Assembly (NCBI GenBank): GCA_012728755.1
Contig: JAAYEL010000101.1
Coordinates: forward strand, 1-50,333
Reading direction: 5' to 3'
Origin: Tissierellia bacterium
Lineage (GTDB): Bacteria > Bacillota > Clostridia > Tissierellales > Peptoniphilaceae
DNA length: 50,333 nt
Shown here: piece after piece, positions 9,179-17,941 of the stretch
Numbering within the stretch: the first letter of the stretch is position 1
Layout of the letters: the number at the start of each line of letters is the position of its first letter
The notes under the pieces: model-generated
The model's database searches: none
The model's input: only the letters and a program-made list of their open reading frames with translations
Told to the model about the DNA's origin: nothing
Position numbers and translations under genes: made by a program

Positions 9179-10114
9179 ATGGAAAAAAGCGTAAAGCTTC
9201 ATGTGCTTGCGGAAGAACTTGGACTAGAGCAAATAACTACTAGTACTGATTATTACGATATTGAAATCGCTAATAGAAATGTAAATAGGCCAGGTATCCA
9301 GCTTACTGGATATATGGATGAATTTCCGCACAAAAGAATTCAGATAATTGGGAATGTTGAATATAGTTATTATATGTCATTAGAACCAAAAGAACGATAT
9401 GAGAGATTTAGAGGAATCTTATCGTATGATATTCCTTGTATCATCTTTTCATATAATAGAGAAATTACTGAAGATATTATTGATCTTGCGAAGTATTATA
9501 ATAAAACTTTACTTGTATCTAAATATGCGACTACTAAGCTAATTGGCAAGTTAGGAACTGCTTTAGAAGATTATTTAGCTTTAGAAGAAAGTATACATGC
9601 TGGTCTTTTAGAAGTTTATGGATCGGGTGTTTTGATTAAAGGTAAATCATCTGTTGGAAAATCCGAAACTGGTTTAGACTTAATCACTAGAGGTCATAGA
9701 CTTGTGGCAGATGATGTCGTTGAGATTAGAAAAATCGACGATAAGCTTTATGGAAAAAGCCCAGACAATATTCGTCACTTTATGGAAATTAGAGGTATTG
9801 GCATACTAGATATCAGAAGACTTTATGGTACTGGGTCTGTAAAGACAGAAACTAGCATAGATTTAGTTATTGAGCTTGAAGATTGGCAAGATAAAAAAGA
9901 GTATGATAGATTGGGACTTGATGAAGACTATGTATATATCTTAGATATTAAAGTTCCTAAGCTAACTGTACCTGTTAAGCCAGGTAGAAATATAGCTATG
10001 ATTATCGAAGTGGCTACTAGAAATAACAGACAAAAAAGACTTGGCTACAATTCAGCTCTTGAATTAACTAATAGACTTTTTAATGAAATAAACCCAGACA
10101 AAACTAAGAACTAA
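9179..10114 (+). CDS. hprK: HPr kinase/phosphorylase
   Basis: HprK phosphorylates Ser46 of HPr and removes the phosphate, setting carbon catabolite control. The 311-residue protein has the catalytic HAGLLEVYG segment (H140), the Walker A GKSSVGKS at 155-162, DD near the end of the P-loop helix (LVADDVVEI) and the signature MEIRGIGILDI. It starts on the base after the uvrC stop. HPr itself is not in the window. A stem-loop terminator follows. Confidence 0.96.
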   Translation: MEKSVKLHVLAEELGLEQITTSTDYYDIEIANRNVNRPGIQLTGYMDEFPHKRIQIIGNVEYSYYMSLEPKERYERFRGILSYDIPCIIFSYNREITEDIIDLAKYYNKTLLVSKYATTKLIGKLGTALEDYLALEESIHAGLLEVYGSGVLIKGKSSVGKSETGLDLITRGHRLVADDVVEIRKIDDKLYGKSPDNIRHFMEIRGIGILDIRRLYGTGSVKTETSIDLVIELEDWQDKKEYDRLGLDEDYVYILDIKVPKLTVPVKPGRNIAMIIEVATRNNRQKRLGYNSALELTNRLFNEINPDKTKN

Positions 10115-10179
10115 AGTTTATATCAATTTTTTGAATTAGCTTTTTAGAATATTACAATAAATTAATATCTAAATTTGAG

Positions 10180-10212
10180 TAGAAGCAAAGTATTTTTGCT
10201 TCTATTTTTTAT
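10180..10212 (+). terminator. Intrinsic terminator after hprK
   Basis: AGAAGCAAA at 10181-10189 pairs with TTTGCTTCT at 10195-10203, followed by ATTTTTT. The rest of the 307-base gap to nifJ is very AT-rich and holds only the nifJ promoter and leader. Confidence 0.8.
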
Positions 10213-10342
10213 GTAATTCGGTATTTTACAACCAAAAAAAGATTGATATTAAAGCGAAAAACCTAAATATTTGTAAAATATTTAAACATATCTTAGTTAT
10301 GTAACATTTTAAATAATTTTAACTTGAAAAATACCCCTTTGT

Positions 10343-10415
10343 TTGACTATGGATAAGATAATATATATAATTAATTTAGGTTAGTAATGGTAACGACTAA
10401 CATAAAAATAAGGAG
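10343..10415 (+). promoter_or_regulatory. Strong promoter and leader hairpin of nifJ
   Basis: TTGACT (10343-10348), a 17-base spacer and TATAAT (10366-10371) are near consensus. The predicted start near 10378 is followed at once by the stem GTTAGT/ACTAAC (10380-10385/10396-10401). The ribosome site AAGGAGG lies just before the ATG. Confidence 0.8.
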
Positions 10416-10421
10416 GATTTT

Positions 10422-13400
10422 ATGACAAAAGTTTTCAAAACTATGGATGGTAATACTGCAGCCGCTCATGTGGCATATGCTTTTTCAGAAGTAGCAGCTA
10501 TCTATCCAATCACTCCATCATCTAATATGGCGGAGTTTGTAGATGAGTGGTCAGCTCATGGTAGAAAAAATGTGTTCGGACAAACAGTAGATGTAGTAGA
10601 GATGCAATCAGAAGCAGGGGCAGCTGGAGCTGTTCATGGTTCATTAATAGCGGGAGCTTTAACTAGTACATATACAGCATCACAAGGTTTATTGTTAATG
10701 ATTCCAAACATGTACAAAATCGCTGGTGAAAGATTACCAGGAGTATTTCACGTAGCAGCTAGAGCGCTTGCATCACATGCACTTTCTATATATGGAGATC
10801 ATCAAGACGTTATGGCAGCTAGACAAACTGGTTTTGCTTTATTAGCATCATCATCTGTTCAAGAAGCTATGGACTTAGCAGCTGTTGCTCATTTATCAGC
10901 TATTAAGGGAAGACTTCCATTTGTACATTTCTTTGATGGATTCAGAACATCACACGAAATTCAAAAAATTGAAGTTTGGGATTATGAAGATTTAGCAGAA
11001 ATGGTAGATCATGAAGCAGTTCAAAAATTCAGAGACTCTTCACTTAACCCATCAAGACCAAAAACTATGGGTACTGCTCAAGGACCTGATGTATACTTCC
11101 AAGCTTTAGAAGCATCAAATACTGCTTACTTAGAAATCGTTGATGTAGCAGAAGAATATTTCAAAAAAGTTTCTGAAAAGACTGGTAGAGAATATTCTTT
11201 ATTCAACTATTATGGAGCACCAGATGCAGAGCATGTAGTAGTAGCTATGGGTTCAGCTGTAGAAACTATTGAAGAAGTTATTGACAACCTATTAGCTAAA
11301 GGCGAAAAAGTAGGTTTAGTAAAAGTAAGATTATATAGACCATTCTCTAAAAAACATTTCTTAGCAACTATGCCTAAGACTGTTAAGAGAGTTTCAGTAT
11401 TAGATAGAACAAAAGAAAAAGGCGCTTTAGGCGAACCTTTATACTTAGATGTTAAGAGCATTTACTATGGAGAAGAAAATGCACCACTTATCGTTGGTGG
11501 TAGATATGGTTTAGGATCAAAAGATACTACACCAACAGTAATCAAAACTGTATTTGATAACCTTAAAGAAGAAACTCCTAAGGATCATTTTACAATTGGT
11601 ATAGTTGATGACGTAACTCATACATCTCTAGAAGTTAAAGAAGAATTAAGAATCGTTGAAGAAGGAACTACAAGATGTAAGTTCTGGGGATTCGGATCAG
11701 ACGGTACTGTTGGAGCTAACAAGCAAGCTATCAAGATTATCGGTGATAACACTGACATGTATGCTCAAGGTTATTTCGATTATGACTCTAAAAAATCTGG
11801 TGGTTTAACTGTATCTCACTTAAGATTTGGTAAAAACCCAATTAGATCAACTTATTTACTAGACGAATCTGACTTTATTTCATGTTCAAAACAATCATAT
11901 GTTTATAGCTATGATCTAGTTAAAGGACTTAAAAAAGGCGGTACTTTCTTACTAAATACTATCTGGACACCAGAAGAATTAGAAGAACATATTCCTGGAG
12001 AAATGAAAAGATACATCGCTAATAACGATATTGAATTCTTCACTATAAACGCATCTAAAATCGCTGAAGAAATCGGATTAGGAAACAGAACAAACATGGT
12101 AATCCAATCAGCATTCTTTAGATTAGCAAAAGTATTAGACCTTGATTTAGCTAAACAGCTATTAAAAGATTCTATAGATAAGACTTATGGAGCAAAGGGT
12201 GACAAGGTTCTTCAAATGAACTATGATGCAGTAGATCAAGGTATCAACGCTCTTCATAGAGTAGAAGTTCCAGAAGCATGGAAAACAGCTCCTGTTCAAG
12301 AATTCTCTAAAGAAGGTTTACCAGAATTCATTACTAAGATAGTAATGCCAATGGTAAGACAAGAAGGTAATTCACTTCCAGTATCAACATTTACTGGTAT
12401 CGAAAATGGTGAATTTGAACATGGAACAGCTGCTTACGAAAAAAGAGATATCGCTTTACATGTGCCAGAATGGCAAATGGAAAACTGTATCCAATGTAAC
12501 CAATGTGCTTATGTATGTCCACATGCTGTAATTAGACCATTCTTATTAGACGAAGAAGATAGAGCTAATGCACCTGAAGGATTTACTTCTAAGAAAGCAG
12601 TTGGTAAGGGATTAGAAGACTATACATTCAGAATCCAAGTTTCTACTCAAGACTGTACAGGTTGTGGAAACTGTGCTGATGTATGTCCAGCTAAACAAAA
12701 AGCTCTTATCATGAAACCTTTCGAAGAACAATATGAAAACCAAAAAGATAATTGGTACTATGCTCATAATAAAGTTGGATATAAAGATAATCTAATGGCA
12801 ACAAATACTGTTAAAGGTAGCCAATTTAGACAACCATTACTTGAGTTCTCAGGCGCTTGTGCAGGTTGTGGGGAAACTCCATATGCTAAGTTAGTAACTC
12901 AATTATTTGGTGAAAGAATGCTTATAGCAAACGCTACAGGTTGTTCATCAATCTGGGGTGGTAGTGCTCCTTCAACACCATACACATGTAACTCTGACGG
13001 AGAAGGTCCATCATGGGGTAACTCTTTATTCGAAGATGCTGCAGAGTATGGATTTGGTATGCATTTAGCAACTAAGAAAACTCAAGAAAGAGTTGGATAC
13101 TTAATGCAAAGCTTCCTAGATCTAGGCGTTGAATCTGAATTAAACCAATTATTTACAAATTGGATAGAAGGTCAACATGATTATGGTAAATCAAAAGCTG
13201 CTACAGTAGAGATATTAAGAGCAACTGAAGGTTTAACATTAGAAAATGAAGAAGCTTCAAAATTAGTAAAAGAAATAGTTTCATTAAAAGACTATATGAT
13301 TAAAAAATCAGTTTGGATATTCGGTGGTGACGGTTGGTCATACGATATCGGATTTGGTGGATTAGACCACGTTATGGCATCAGGTGAAGATATAAATGTA

Positions 13401-13958
13401 TTAATCTTTGATACAGAAGTATATTCAAATACTGGTGGACAATCTTCTAAAGCAACTCCATTATCAGCTGTAGCAAAATTCGCTGCATCAGGTAAGAAGA
13501 TTAGAAAGAAAGATTTAGGTCTAATGATGGCAACTTATGGTTACGTATATGTAGCACAAGTAGCGTTAGGAGCAAATCAAAATCAATTAATCAAAACATT
13601 AGTTGAAGCTGAAAGCTACAACGGACCATCTCTAGTTATCGCTTATGCACCATGTATAAACCATGGATTAAAAGCTGGTATGGGTAAATCAGTAGACAGA
13701 GAAAAGAAAGCTGTTGCAGCTGGTTACTGGCACCTATATAGATATGACCCAAGAAGAAGCGAAAATGGAGAAAATCCATTTGTATTAGACTCTAAAGAAC
13801 CTACAGAATCATTCCAAGAATTCTTACAAGGTGAAGTTAGATACTCTTCATTGGAAAGATCATTCCCAGAAGTAGCACATGAATTATATGCAGAAGCAGA
13901 AGAAGCTGCTAAACATAGATATCAAAGCTACGTAAGAATGGCAGAAATGAAATACTAA
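10422..13958 (+). CDS. nifJ: Pyruvate:ferredoxin (flavodoxin) oxidoreductase
   Basis: This 1178-residue single-chain PFOR turns pyruvate and CoA into acetyl-CoA and CO2, reducing ferredoxin. It starts with the thiamine-pyrophosphate pyrimidine domain, followed by the CoA and gamma domains. Two [4Fe-4S] clusters follow: CIQCNQCAYVCP from C689 and CTGCGNCADVCP from C745. The TPP-binding end holds CAGCGE from C813 and GDGWSYDIGFGGLDH. All cluster cysteines are present. It is a monocistronic gene with a near-consensus promoter, strong ribosome site and a biased codon choice that looks tuned for high expression, fitting a core enzyme of anaerobic catabolism. Confidence 0.97.
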   Translation: MTKVFKTMDGNTAAAHVAYAFSEVAAIYPITPSSNMAEFVDEWSAHGRKNVFGQTVDVVEMQSEAGAAGAVHGSLIAGALTSTYTASQGLLLMIPNMYKIAGERLPGVFHVAARALASHALSIYGDHQDVMAARQTGFALLASSSVQEAMDLAAVAHLSAIKGRLPFVHFFDGFRTSHEIQKIEVWDYEDLAEMVDHEAVQKFRDSSLNPSRPKTMGTAQGPDVYFQALEASNTAYLEIVDVAEEYFKKVSEKTGREYSLFNYYGAPDAEHVVVAMGSAVETIEEVIDNLLAKGEKVGLVKVRLYRPFSKKHFLATMPKTVKRVSVLDRTKEKGALGEPLYLDVKSIYYGEENAPLIVGGRYGLGSKDTTPTVIKTVFDNLKEETPKDHFTIGIVDDVTHTSLEVKEELRIVEEGTTRCKFWGFGSDGTVGANKQAIKIIGDNTDMYAQGYFDYDSKKSGGLTVSHLRFGKNPIRSTYLLDESDFISCSKQSYVYSYDLVKGLKKGGTFLLNTIWTPEELEEHIPGEMKRYIANNDIEFFTINASKIAEEIGLGNRTNMVIQSAFFRLAKVLDLDLAKQLLKDSIDKTYGAKGDKVLQMNYDAVDQGINALHRVEVPEAWKTAPVQEFSKEGLPEFITKIVMPMVRQEGNSLPVSTFTGIENGEFEHGTAAYEKRDIALHVPEWQMENCIQCNQCAYVCPHAVIRPFLLDEEDRANAPEGFTSKKAVGKGLEDYTFRIQVSTQDCTGCGNCADVCPAKQKALIMKPFEEQYENQKDNWYYAHNKVGYKDNLMATNTVKGSQFRQPLLEFSGACAGCGETPYAKLVTQLFGERMLIANATGCSSIWGGSAPSTPYTCNSDGEGPSWGNSLFEDAAEYGFGMHLATKKTQERVGYLMQSFLDLGVESELNQLFTNWIEGQHDYGKSKAATVEILRATEGLTLENEEASKLVKEIVSLKDYMIKKSVWIFGGDGWSYDIGFGGLDHVMASGEDINVLIFDTEVYSNTGGQSSKATPLSAVAKFAASGKKIRKKDLGLMMATYGYVYVAQVALGANQNQLIKTLVEAESYNGPSLVIAYAPCINHGLKAGMGKSVDREKKAVAAGYWHLYRYDPRRSENGENPFVLDSKEPTESFQEFLQGEVRYSSLERSFPEVAHELYAEAEEAAKHRYQSYVRMAEMKY

Positions 13959-13966
13959 AATAAAAG

Positions 13967-13995
13967 CAGGTGAGTCGAAAGACTCACCTTTTTTA
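13967..13995 (+). terminator. Intrinsic terminator of nifJ
   Basis: AGGTGAGTC (13968-13976), loop GAAA, GACTCACCT (13981-13989), then T6. Confidence 0.92.
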
Positions 13996-14235
13996 GTTTA
14001 AAAGGTTAGTATGTAAGGTTACATGATATGGGTTTGGGAAACCAGCGATGTTTTGATATAAGGACATGGGGCACTTTATTGTGAAATGTAATGAGACTCA
14101 TAATTGTGAAATGTATCACCTTATTATTACCCCTAAAACCCCCCAAGTTTGCTATTTTTCGGGCTTCTTGGGGGGTTGGCACCGCGGGTATCAAAAAAAG
14201 ATAGTGGCCGTTCGGCCACTTTCCTTTCCAACATA
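13996..14235 (+). mobile_element. Non-coding remnant resembling mobile-element ends
   Basis: This stretch is visibly richer in G and C than its surroundings and has no credible gene. It holds two direct copies of ATTGTGAAATGTA (14078-14090 and 14103-14115, 25 bases apart), an inverted repeat AACCCCCCAAG/CTTGGGGGGTT (14137-14147/14167-14177) and a hairpin AGTGGCC/GGCCACT (14203-14220). Part of it recurs at the right end of the window. Repeated inner motifs near an end recall IS21-like insertion sequences, but no transposase is present and I rank that only as a possibility. Confidence 0.45.
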
Positions 14236-14272
14236 AAAAGAAGCTTGCGAACGCAAGCCTCATTTTTTATTA
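14236..14272. terminator. Bidirectional AAGCTTGC hairpin
   Basis: GCTTGCG at 14243-14249 pairs with CGCAAGC at 14252-14258, with an A-tract before and T-tract after, so it can stop transcription from both sides. Confidence 0.65.
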
Positions 14273-14345
14273 TAGCTTAAACCCAGCACATCAGAATCCT
14301 CCGAATCCCATATCAGCGCTCCCAATTTGACTTTTTCAGGAAAAT

Positions 14346-14381
14346 TTGTAAATTTAACCCTTTCAGACTATAATTATTTTA
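14346..14381 (+). promoter_or_regulatory. Promoter of the TraX-like gene, apparently leaderless
   Basis: TTGTAA (14346-14351), 17 bases, TATAAT (14369-14374). The expected transcription start falls on the A of the ATG at 14381. No ribosome site lies before that ATG. Confidence 0.5.
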
Positions 14382-15103
14382 TGAAAAAACGACTATCAGG
14401 CGCAAGCCTTAAATGGATAGCGACGATAACGATGCTTATAGATCATATTGGTGCCATTGTCATAAGTAAATATATTTATGCTAATGGTGGATATTATTCT
14501 TTATTGCCATGGGAGGGTGACGGTAGTGCTATATCGATAATATACTCAATTACAAGGTTGATTGGTAGATTGGCATTTCCGATATACTGTTTCTTGATTG
14601 TGGAGGGATTTTTCCACACAAAAAACATAAAGAAAATGATATTAACTTTAGGACTATTTGCCATCATATCAGAGATCCCATTTAATCTTGCTTTATCAGA
14701 TACAATTAAATATCCAAGTGCACAAAATGTTTTTGTCACATTATTTTTAGGTGTTGTTGCGATGCAGATTACCAAGATATTGGTTAAGAAATATGGATTT
14801 AATGGAAAATTCTACGGTCTATTTTTAGCTGTCGCTATCGCATACGTAAATGAATATATTGGAGGAGATTATGGATATTATGGGATATTCTTTATCATTA
14901 TCTTATATAATCTAAGATTTGAAAGAACCTATCAAGCAATCGCTGCATTTGCTTTAGGAATCGCCCAATACAGCGCGGCTCTAAGCTCACTTTTAATCTA
15001 CCAATATAACGGACAAAGAGGAAGACAACCAAAATACTTTTTCTACATTTTCTATCCTGCACATCTATTATTGCTATACTTTTTAAATAAAATGATACTA
15101 TAA
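14381..15103 (+). CDS. TraX-family membrane protein
   Basis: The 240-residue product opens KKRLSGASLKWIATITMLID, the typical start of TraX-like proteins of Firmicutes, and holds seven or more hydrophobic segments. The early DHIGA and the RLAFPIYCFLIVEGF segment are the conserved family parts. F-plasmid TraX acetylates pilin; the role of the chromosomal Firmicute homologues is not known, although they are treated as acyltransferase-like. I chose the ATG at 14381 over a TTG at 14327 because the family homology begins there and TATAAT ends seven bases before it. A terminator follows. Confidence 0.85.
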   Translation: MKKRLSGASLKWIATITMLIDHIGAIVISKYIYANGGYYSLLPWEGDGSAISIIYSITRLIGRLAFPIYCFLIVEGFFHTKNIKKMILTLGLFAIISEIPFNLALSDTIKYPSAQNVFVTLFLGVVAMQITKILVKKYGFNGKFYGLFLAVAIAYVNEYIGGDYGYYGIFFIIILYNLRFERTYQAIAAFALGIAQYSAALSSLLIYQYNGQRGRQPKYFFYIFYPAHLLLLYFLNKMIL

Positions 15104-15148
15104 CTCCATTGATTTTGTAATTATTAAAAAAAATTAATGGAGTTTTTT
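15102..15148 (+). terminator. Terminator of the TraX-like gene
   Basis: AACTCCATT (15102-15110) pairs with AATGGAGTT (15135-15143), then T5. Confidence 0.8.
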
Positions 15149-15243
15149 ATTGTGAAATACACATGCGTAGCCATTTTACAGGTAAAAACATAAAATAATT
15201 AACTTAAAAAGTATAATTTTTAATGATAAACTAGAAAAAACTA

Positions 15244-15272
15244 TTAACAAAGGTAAAAAAGGGTTGTATTAT
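15244..15272 (+). promoter_or_regulatory. Promoter of the DUF2975/YozG pair
   Basis: TTAACA (15244-15249), 17 bases, TATTAT (15267-15272). The core GTTGTATTATATAGTT is identical to the phaE promoter core at about 26720. The remaining gap from 15149 holds ATTGTGAAAT (15149-15158), part of the 14.1 kb motif, and AT-rich sequence. Confidence 0.65.
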
Positions 15273-15334
15273 ATAGTTGAAAGCTAGCTTAGATAAAAAA
15301 ATGAAAAAAATAAAGATTAAAAAGGAGAAAAAAA

Positions 15335-16009
15335 ATGGAAACAAATAATCGTAGAAATTATAAGAGTTTAGTAAAAGTTGGATCAATCATTTCAAAGATT
15401 GGAGTAGTATTGTACACAATAGCAGTTATAGGATTATTAATAGCAGCGATAACTGTAAATGCATTTAACATACCTATAAAAGACATTCAAATTAAAGGTG
15501 ATTCAAATATTACAGTACAGACAGATGAAAGTATACCAGTTGATACCATTGAAGAATTTTTGAAACATATAAAGATAGAAGATGAAGTATTCGATGGCTA
15601 TGAATATGATGGGGCAGATATCACAAATAATGGAAATGAAATTATCCTTAAGGGGACTTATAGTACTCAAATTAGTCCAAATGCATATAAGGTAAGATTA
15701 TGGGCACCAGTAGTGGGAGCGTTATTAACATTAATTAATCTGATATTCTTATCAAGATTATTCACTACATTAAAGAAATCAGATACACCTTTTACTATGG
15801 AAGTGGTAAGAGATATGAAATATTTAGGATACTCATTTATACCTGTAATATTTAGCAAGACATTAGAAAGCATATTTGTAAATGGATTCTCAAAATTCTC
15901 ATTAAGCATTAGTACTAGTACGATTATTATCATATTAGTAATATTTGCACTAGTAAAAATATTTGAACACGGAGTTCAATTACAAATCGAAGCTGACGAA
16001 ACTTTATAG
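15335..16009 (+). CDS. DUF2975 membrane protein (YoaS-like)
   Basis: The 224-residue product has about four membrane segments: one near 15-45, a long extracytoplasmic stretch, then near 125-150, 160-180 and 185-210. The length, the topology and above all the small Cro/CI regulator directly after it match the DUF2975 plus YozG pairs (yoaS-yozG in Bacillus). Molecular function is unknown; the pair resembles a membrane protein with a partner regulator. An AAGGAG site precedes the ATG, and nine bases separate it from the regulator gene. Confidence 0.8.
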   Translation: METNNRRNYKSLVKVGSIISKIGVVLYTIAVIGLLIAAITVNAFNIPIKDIQIKGDSNITVQTDESIPVDTIEEFLKHIKIEDEVFDGYEYDGADITNNGNEIILKGTYSTQISPNAYKVRLWAPVVGALLTLINLIFLSRLFTTLKKSDTPFTMEVVRDMKYLGYSFIPVIFSKTLESIFVNGFSKFSLSISTSTIIIILVIFALVKIFEHGVQLQIEADETL

Positions 16010-16018
16010 GAGGATGAC

Positions 16019-16234
16019 ATGGGACAAATAATAATTAGATTGGATAGAGTTATGGCAGATCGAAAGATGAGCCTTAATGAATTATCTGAAAAAGTTGAAG
16101 TATCAAATGTTAATCTTTCTAAGTTAAAAACTGGAAAAGTAAGCGCTATAAGGTTTTCGACACTAGAAGCTATATGCGAAGCGCTTGATTGTCAGCCAGG
16201 AGATATCCTAGAATATCAAAGCGATGAGATGTGA
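16019..16234 (+). CDS. YozG-like Cro/CI helix-turn-helix regulator
   Basis: A 71-residue one-domain HTH protein. The helix-turn-helix falls in MSLNELSEKVEVSNVNLSKL (about residues 18-37), and the C-terminal LEAICEALDCQPGDILEY is the usual ending of the YozG/HTH_26 group. The ribosome site AGGAGG overlaps the end of the DUF2975 gene. It probably controls its own operon; the target is not known. Confidence 0.88.
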   Translation: MGQIIIRLDRVMADRKMSLNELSEKVEVSNVNLSKLKTGKVSAIRFSTLEAICEALDCQPGDILEYQSDEM

Positions 16235-16243
16235 AAATAAGAA

Positions 16244-16275
16244 AAGACCTTGAAGAAAACTTCAAGGTCTTATTT
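16244..16275. terminator. Bidirectional terminator between yozG-like gene and murJ
   Basis: A 12-bp perfect stem, AAGACCTTGAAG (16244-16255) with CTTCAAGGTCTT (16260-16271), A-rich before and T-rich after, serves both convergent genes. Confidence 0.92.
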
Positions 16276-17802
16276 TTATCTTCTATTTTTAAGTTTTTTA
16301 TAGCCTATGTTTATAGCCATCTTAACTTCTGGAATTCTTAATAAAACAATAGCTATAGCATAAACGATTACTGATACAACAATTGAAGCAACTAGAGCTA
16401 ATAGGTAATGAGAACTTTCTAATCTATGATAGATTGTATAAGTGAAAAAGCCCATGATTAGTGCTGCTACTAGTATTTTTACCATTGATATAGCAAAACG
16501 CTTTAGATTTATCCTTCCATATTTAATCCTATATAGGATTAAAATAATAAATCCACTTATTATCGAAGCGATTGATGTTGATAATGCAAGTCCGCTAATA
16601 CCCATGATTTGTGAAAGTGTGATGGATAATATTACTTGGATTATCATCTGAATAACCGTAACTTTTACAGGTGTTTTTATATCTCTATGCGCGTAAAATG
16701 CCCTTACGGTCAAGTCCTTTACAGTTAAACCAAATAAACTTGGCAGGTAATATAACAGTACTGATGCAGTTAATCTTGTAGACTCGGCATCAAAATTTCC
16801 TTTTTGGAAAAGTAACCTGATGATAGGCTCAGCCAAAATCATAAGTCCAATAGCTGCTGGAACTACAATAAGTTGAGCATAAGAAATACTATTCATTAAA
16901 GTCTTCTTTAATTTTCCATATTTTCTTTCAGTAGCATAGTTTGAAAGTTTTGGATACATCGCTGTAGCTATTGAAACAACAATAACTCCAGATACAAGCT
17001 GTAGTATTAGTATTGCATACTTAAGAGCTGCTACCGCTCCATGTCCATCATATATAAGACTTGCTAAACTCTGGTCGATTATCGTAGAGATATCAACTGC
17101 TGCTATTGAGATAATAATAGGGACAGACATCCTTAACATCATCCTGATATTTTTGTCTTTTAGATCAATCCTAAAAGTATGTTTGTAGCCTTCTTTTTTC
17201 ATAGCCTTAGGGAATAGGAAGTACTTCAAGTAATCCGCTAATACAAAACCAAATGCTATGATAAAGAAGTTATTGAACTTATATGCCAACACAAATGATA
17301 TGATATGCAAAAAGTTCATTGTGATTCCCGTCATAGCAGGTATAGTAAAGTTTCCTTTAAGATTTAGGTAAGCGATATATACTGAAGACATAGAAACCGA
17401 CATAATCGAGAAGGATATAACCCTTGTAAAATTAGCTGTAAGTTCAGCTTTATGGGCAGAATAACCCGGTGCAAATATATCTACTAAAAATGGAGCAAAT
17501 AATACCACAAAAGCACATGATATAAGTCCTACTATTAATAGGATATTTGCTAAATTAGAAGTGAATCTATCTGACTCTTTAACTCCTTTTTCTGCTTTTA
17601 TTGAATTGTAAATAGGGATAAAACTAGCTCCAACGCCTGCTGCCACAAATCCAAAAATAGTAAATGGGATGTTAGTTGCGGTCGAATAAGCATCAGTCAA
17701 TAAACTTGTCCCTAAATAATATGCTGTAACCTGCTCTCGGATTAATCCTGTAACCTTCGAGAGAAGTGTAATAATCATTAAAATAAATGCTGCTGAACCC
17801 AT
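16276..17802 (-). CDS. murJ: Lipid II flippase MurJ (MviN family)
   Basis: The 508-residue protein has about 14 membrane helices and belongs to the MOP exporter superfamily. The N-terminal KVTGLIREQVTAYYLGTS and the FIPIYN segment are classic MviN/MurJ signatures. It should move lipid II across the membrane for peptidoglycan synthesis. The start ATG follows AAGGAG at a good distance. It is a single gene, with a shared terminator. Confidence 0.92.
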   Translation of the reverse strand: MGSAAFILMIITLLSKVTGLIREQVTAYYLGTSLLTDAYSTATNIPFTIFGFVAAGVGASFIPIYNSIKAEKGVKESDRFTSNLANILLIVGLISCAFVVLFAPFLVDIFAPGYSAHKAELTANFTRVISFSIMSVSMSSVYIAYLNLKGNFTIPAMTGITMNFLHIISFVLAYKFNNFFIIAFGFVLADYLKYFLFPKAMKKEGYKHTFRIDLKDKNIRMMLRMSVPIIISIAAVDISTIIDQSLASLIYDGHGAVAALKYAILILQLVSGVIVVSIATAMYPKLSNYATERKYGKLKKTLMNSISYAQLIVVPAAIGLMILAEPIIRLLFQKGNFDAESTRLTASVLLYYLPSLFGLTVKDLTVRAFYAHRDIKTPVKVTVIQMIIQVILSITLSQIMGISGLALSTSIASIISGFIILILYRIKYGRINLKRFAISMVKILVAALIMGFFTYTIYHRLESSHYLLALVASIVVSVIVYAIAIVLLRIPEVKMAINIGYKKLKNRR

Positions 17803-17885
17803 AAAATTCTCCTTGTAAACTCAACATATTATATCATAAAAACAATGATTAATATAAACAATGTGCAAAAAGAGAATATCCCAAT

Positions 17886-17932
17886 AAAAAAGGACTTTAG
17901 AACCATTTAAAATAACTCTAAAATCCTTTGTT
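17886..17932 (-). terminator. Terminator of the leucyl aminopeptidase gene
   Basis: On the minus strand GGATTTTAGA pairs with TCTAAAGTCC across a long loop, followed by six T. Confidence 0.7.
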
Positions 17933-17941
17933 TTATACTAA

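Noticed and set aside
14078..14115. Rex-type redox operator
   Set aside because: TTGTGAA occurs, but the inverted TTCACAA half is missing; the two copies are direct repeats with no gene start behind them.
14006..14263. An 85-codon minus-strand frame after nifJ
   Set aside because: It is read across direct and inverted repeats and terminator hairpins, with no ribosome site and odd composition; better seen as mobile-element debris.
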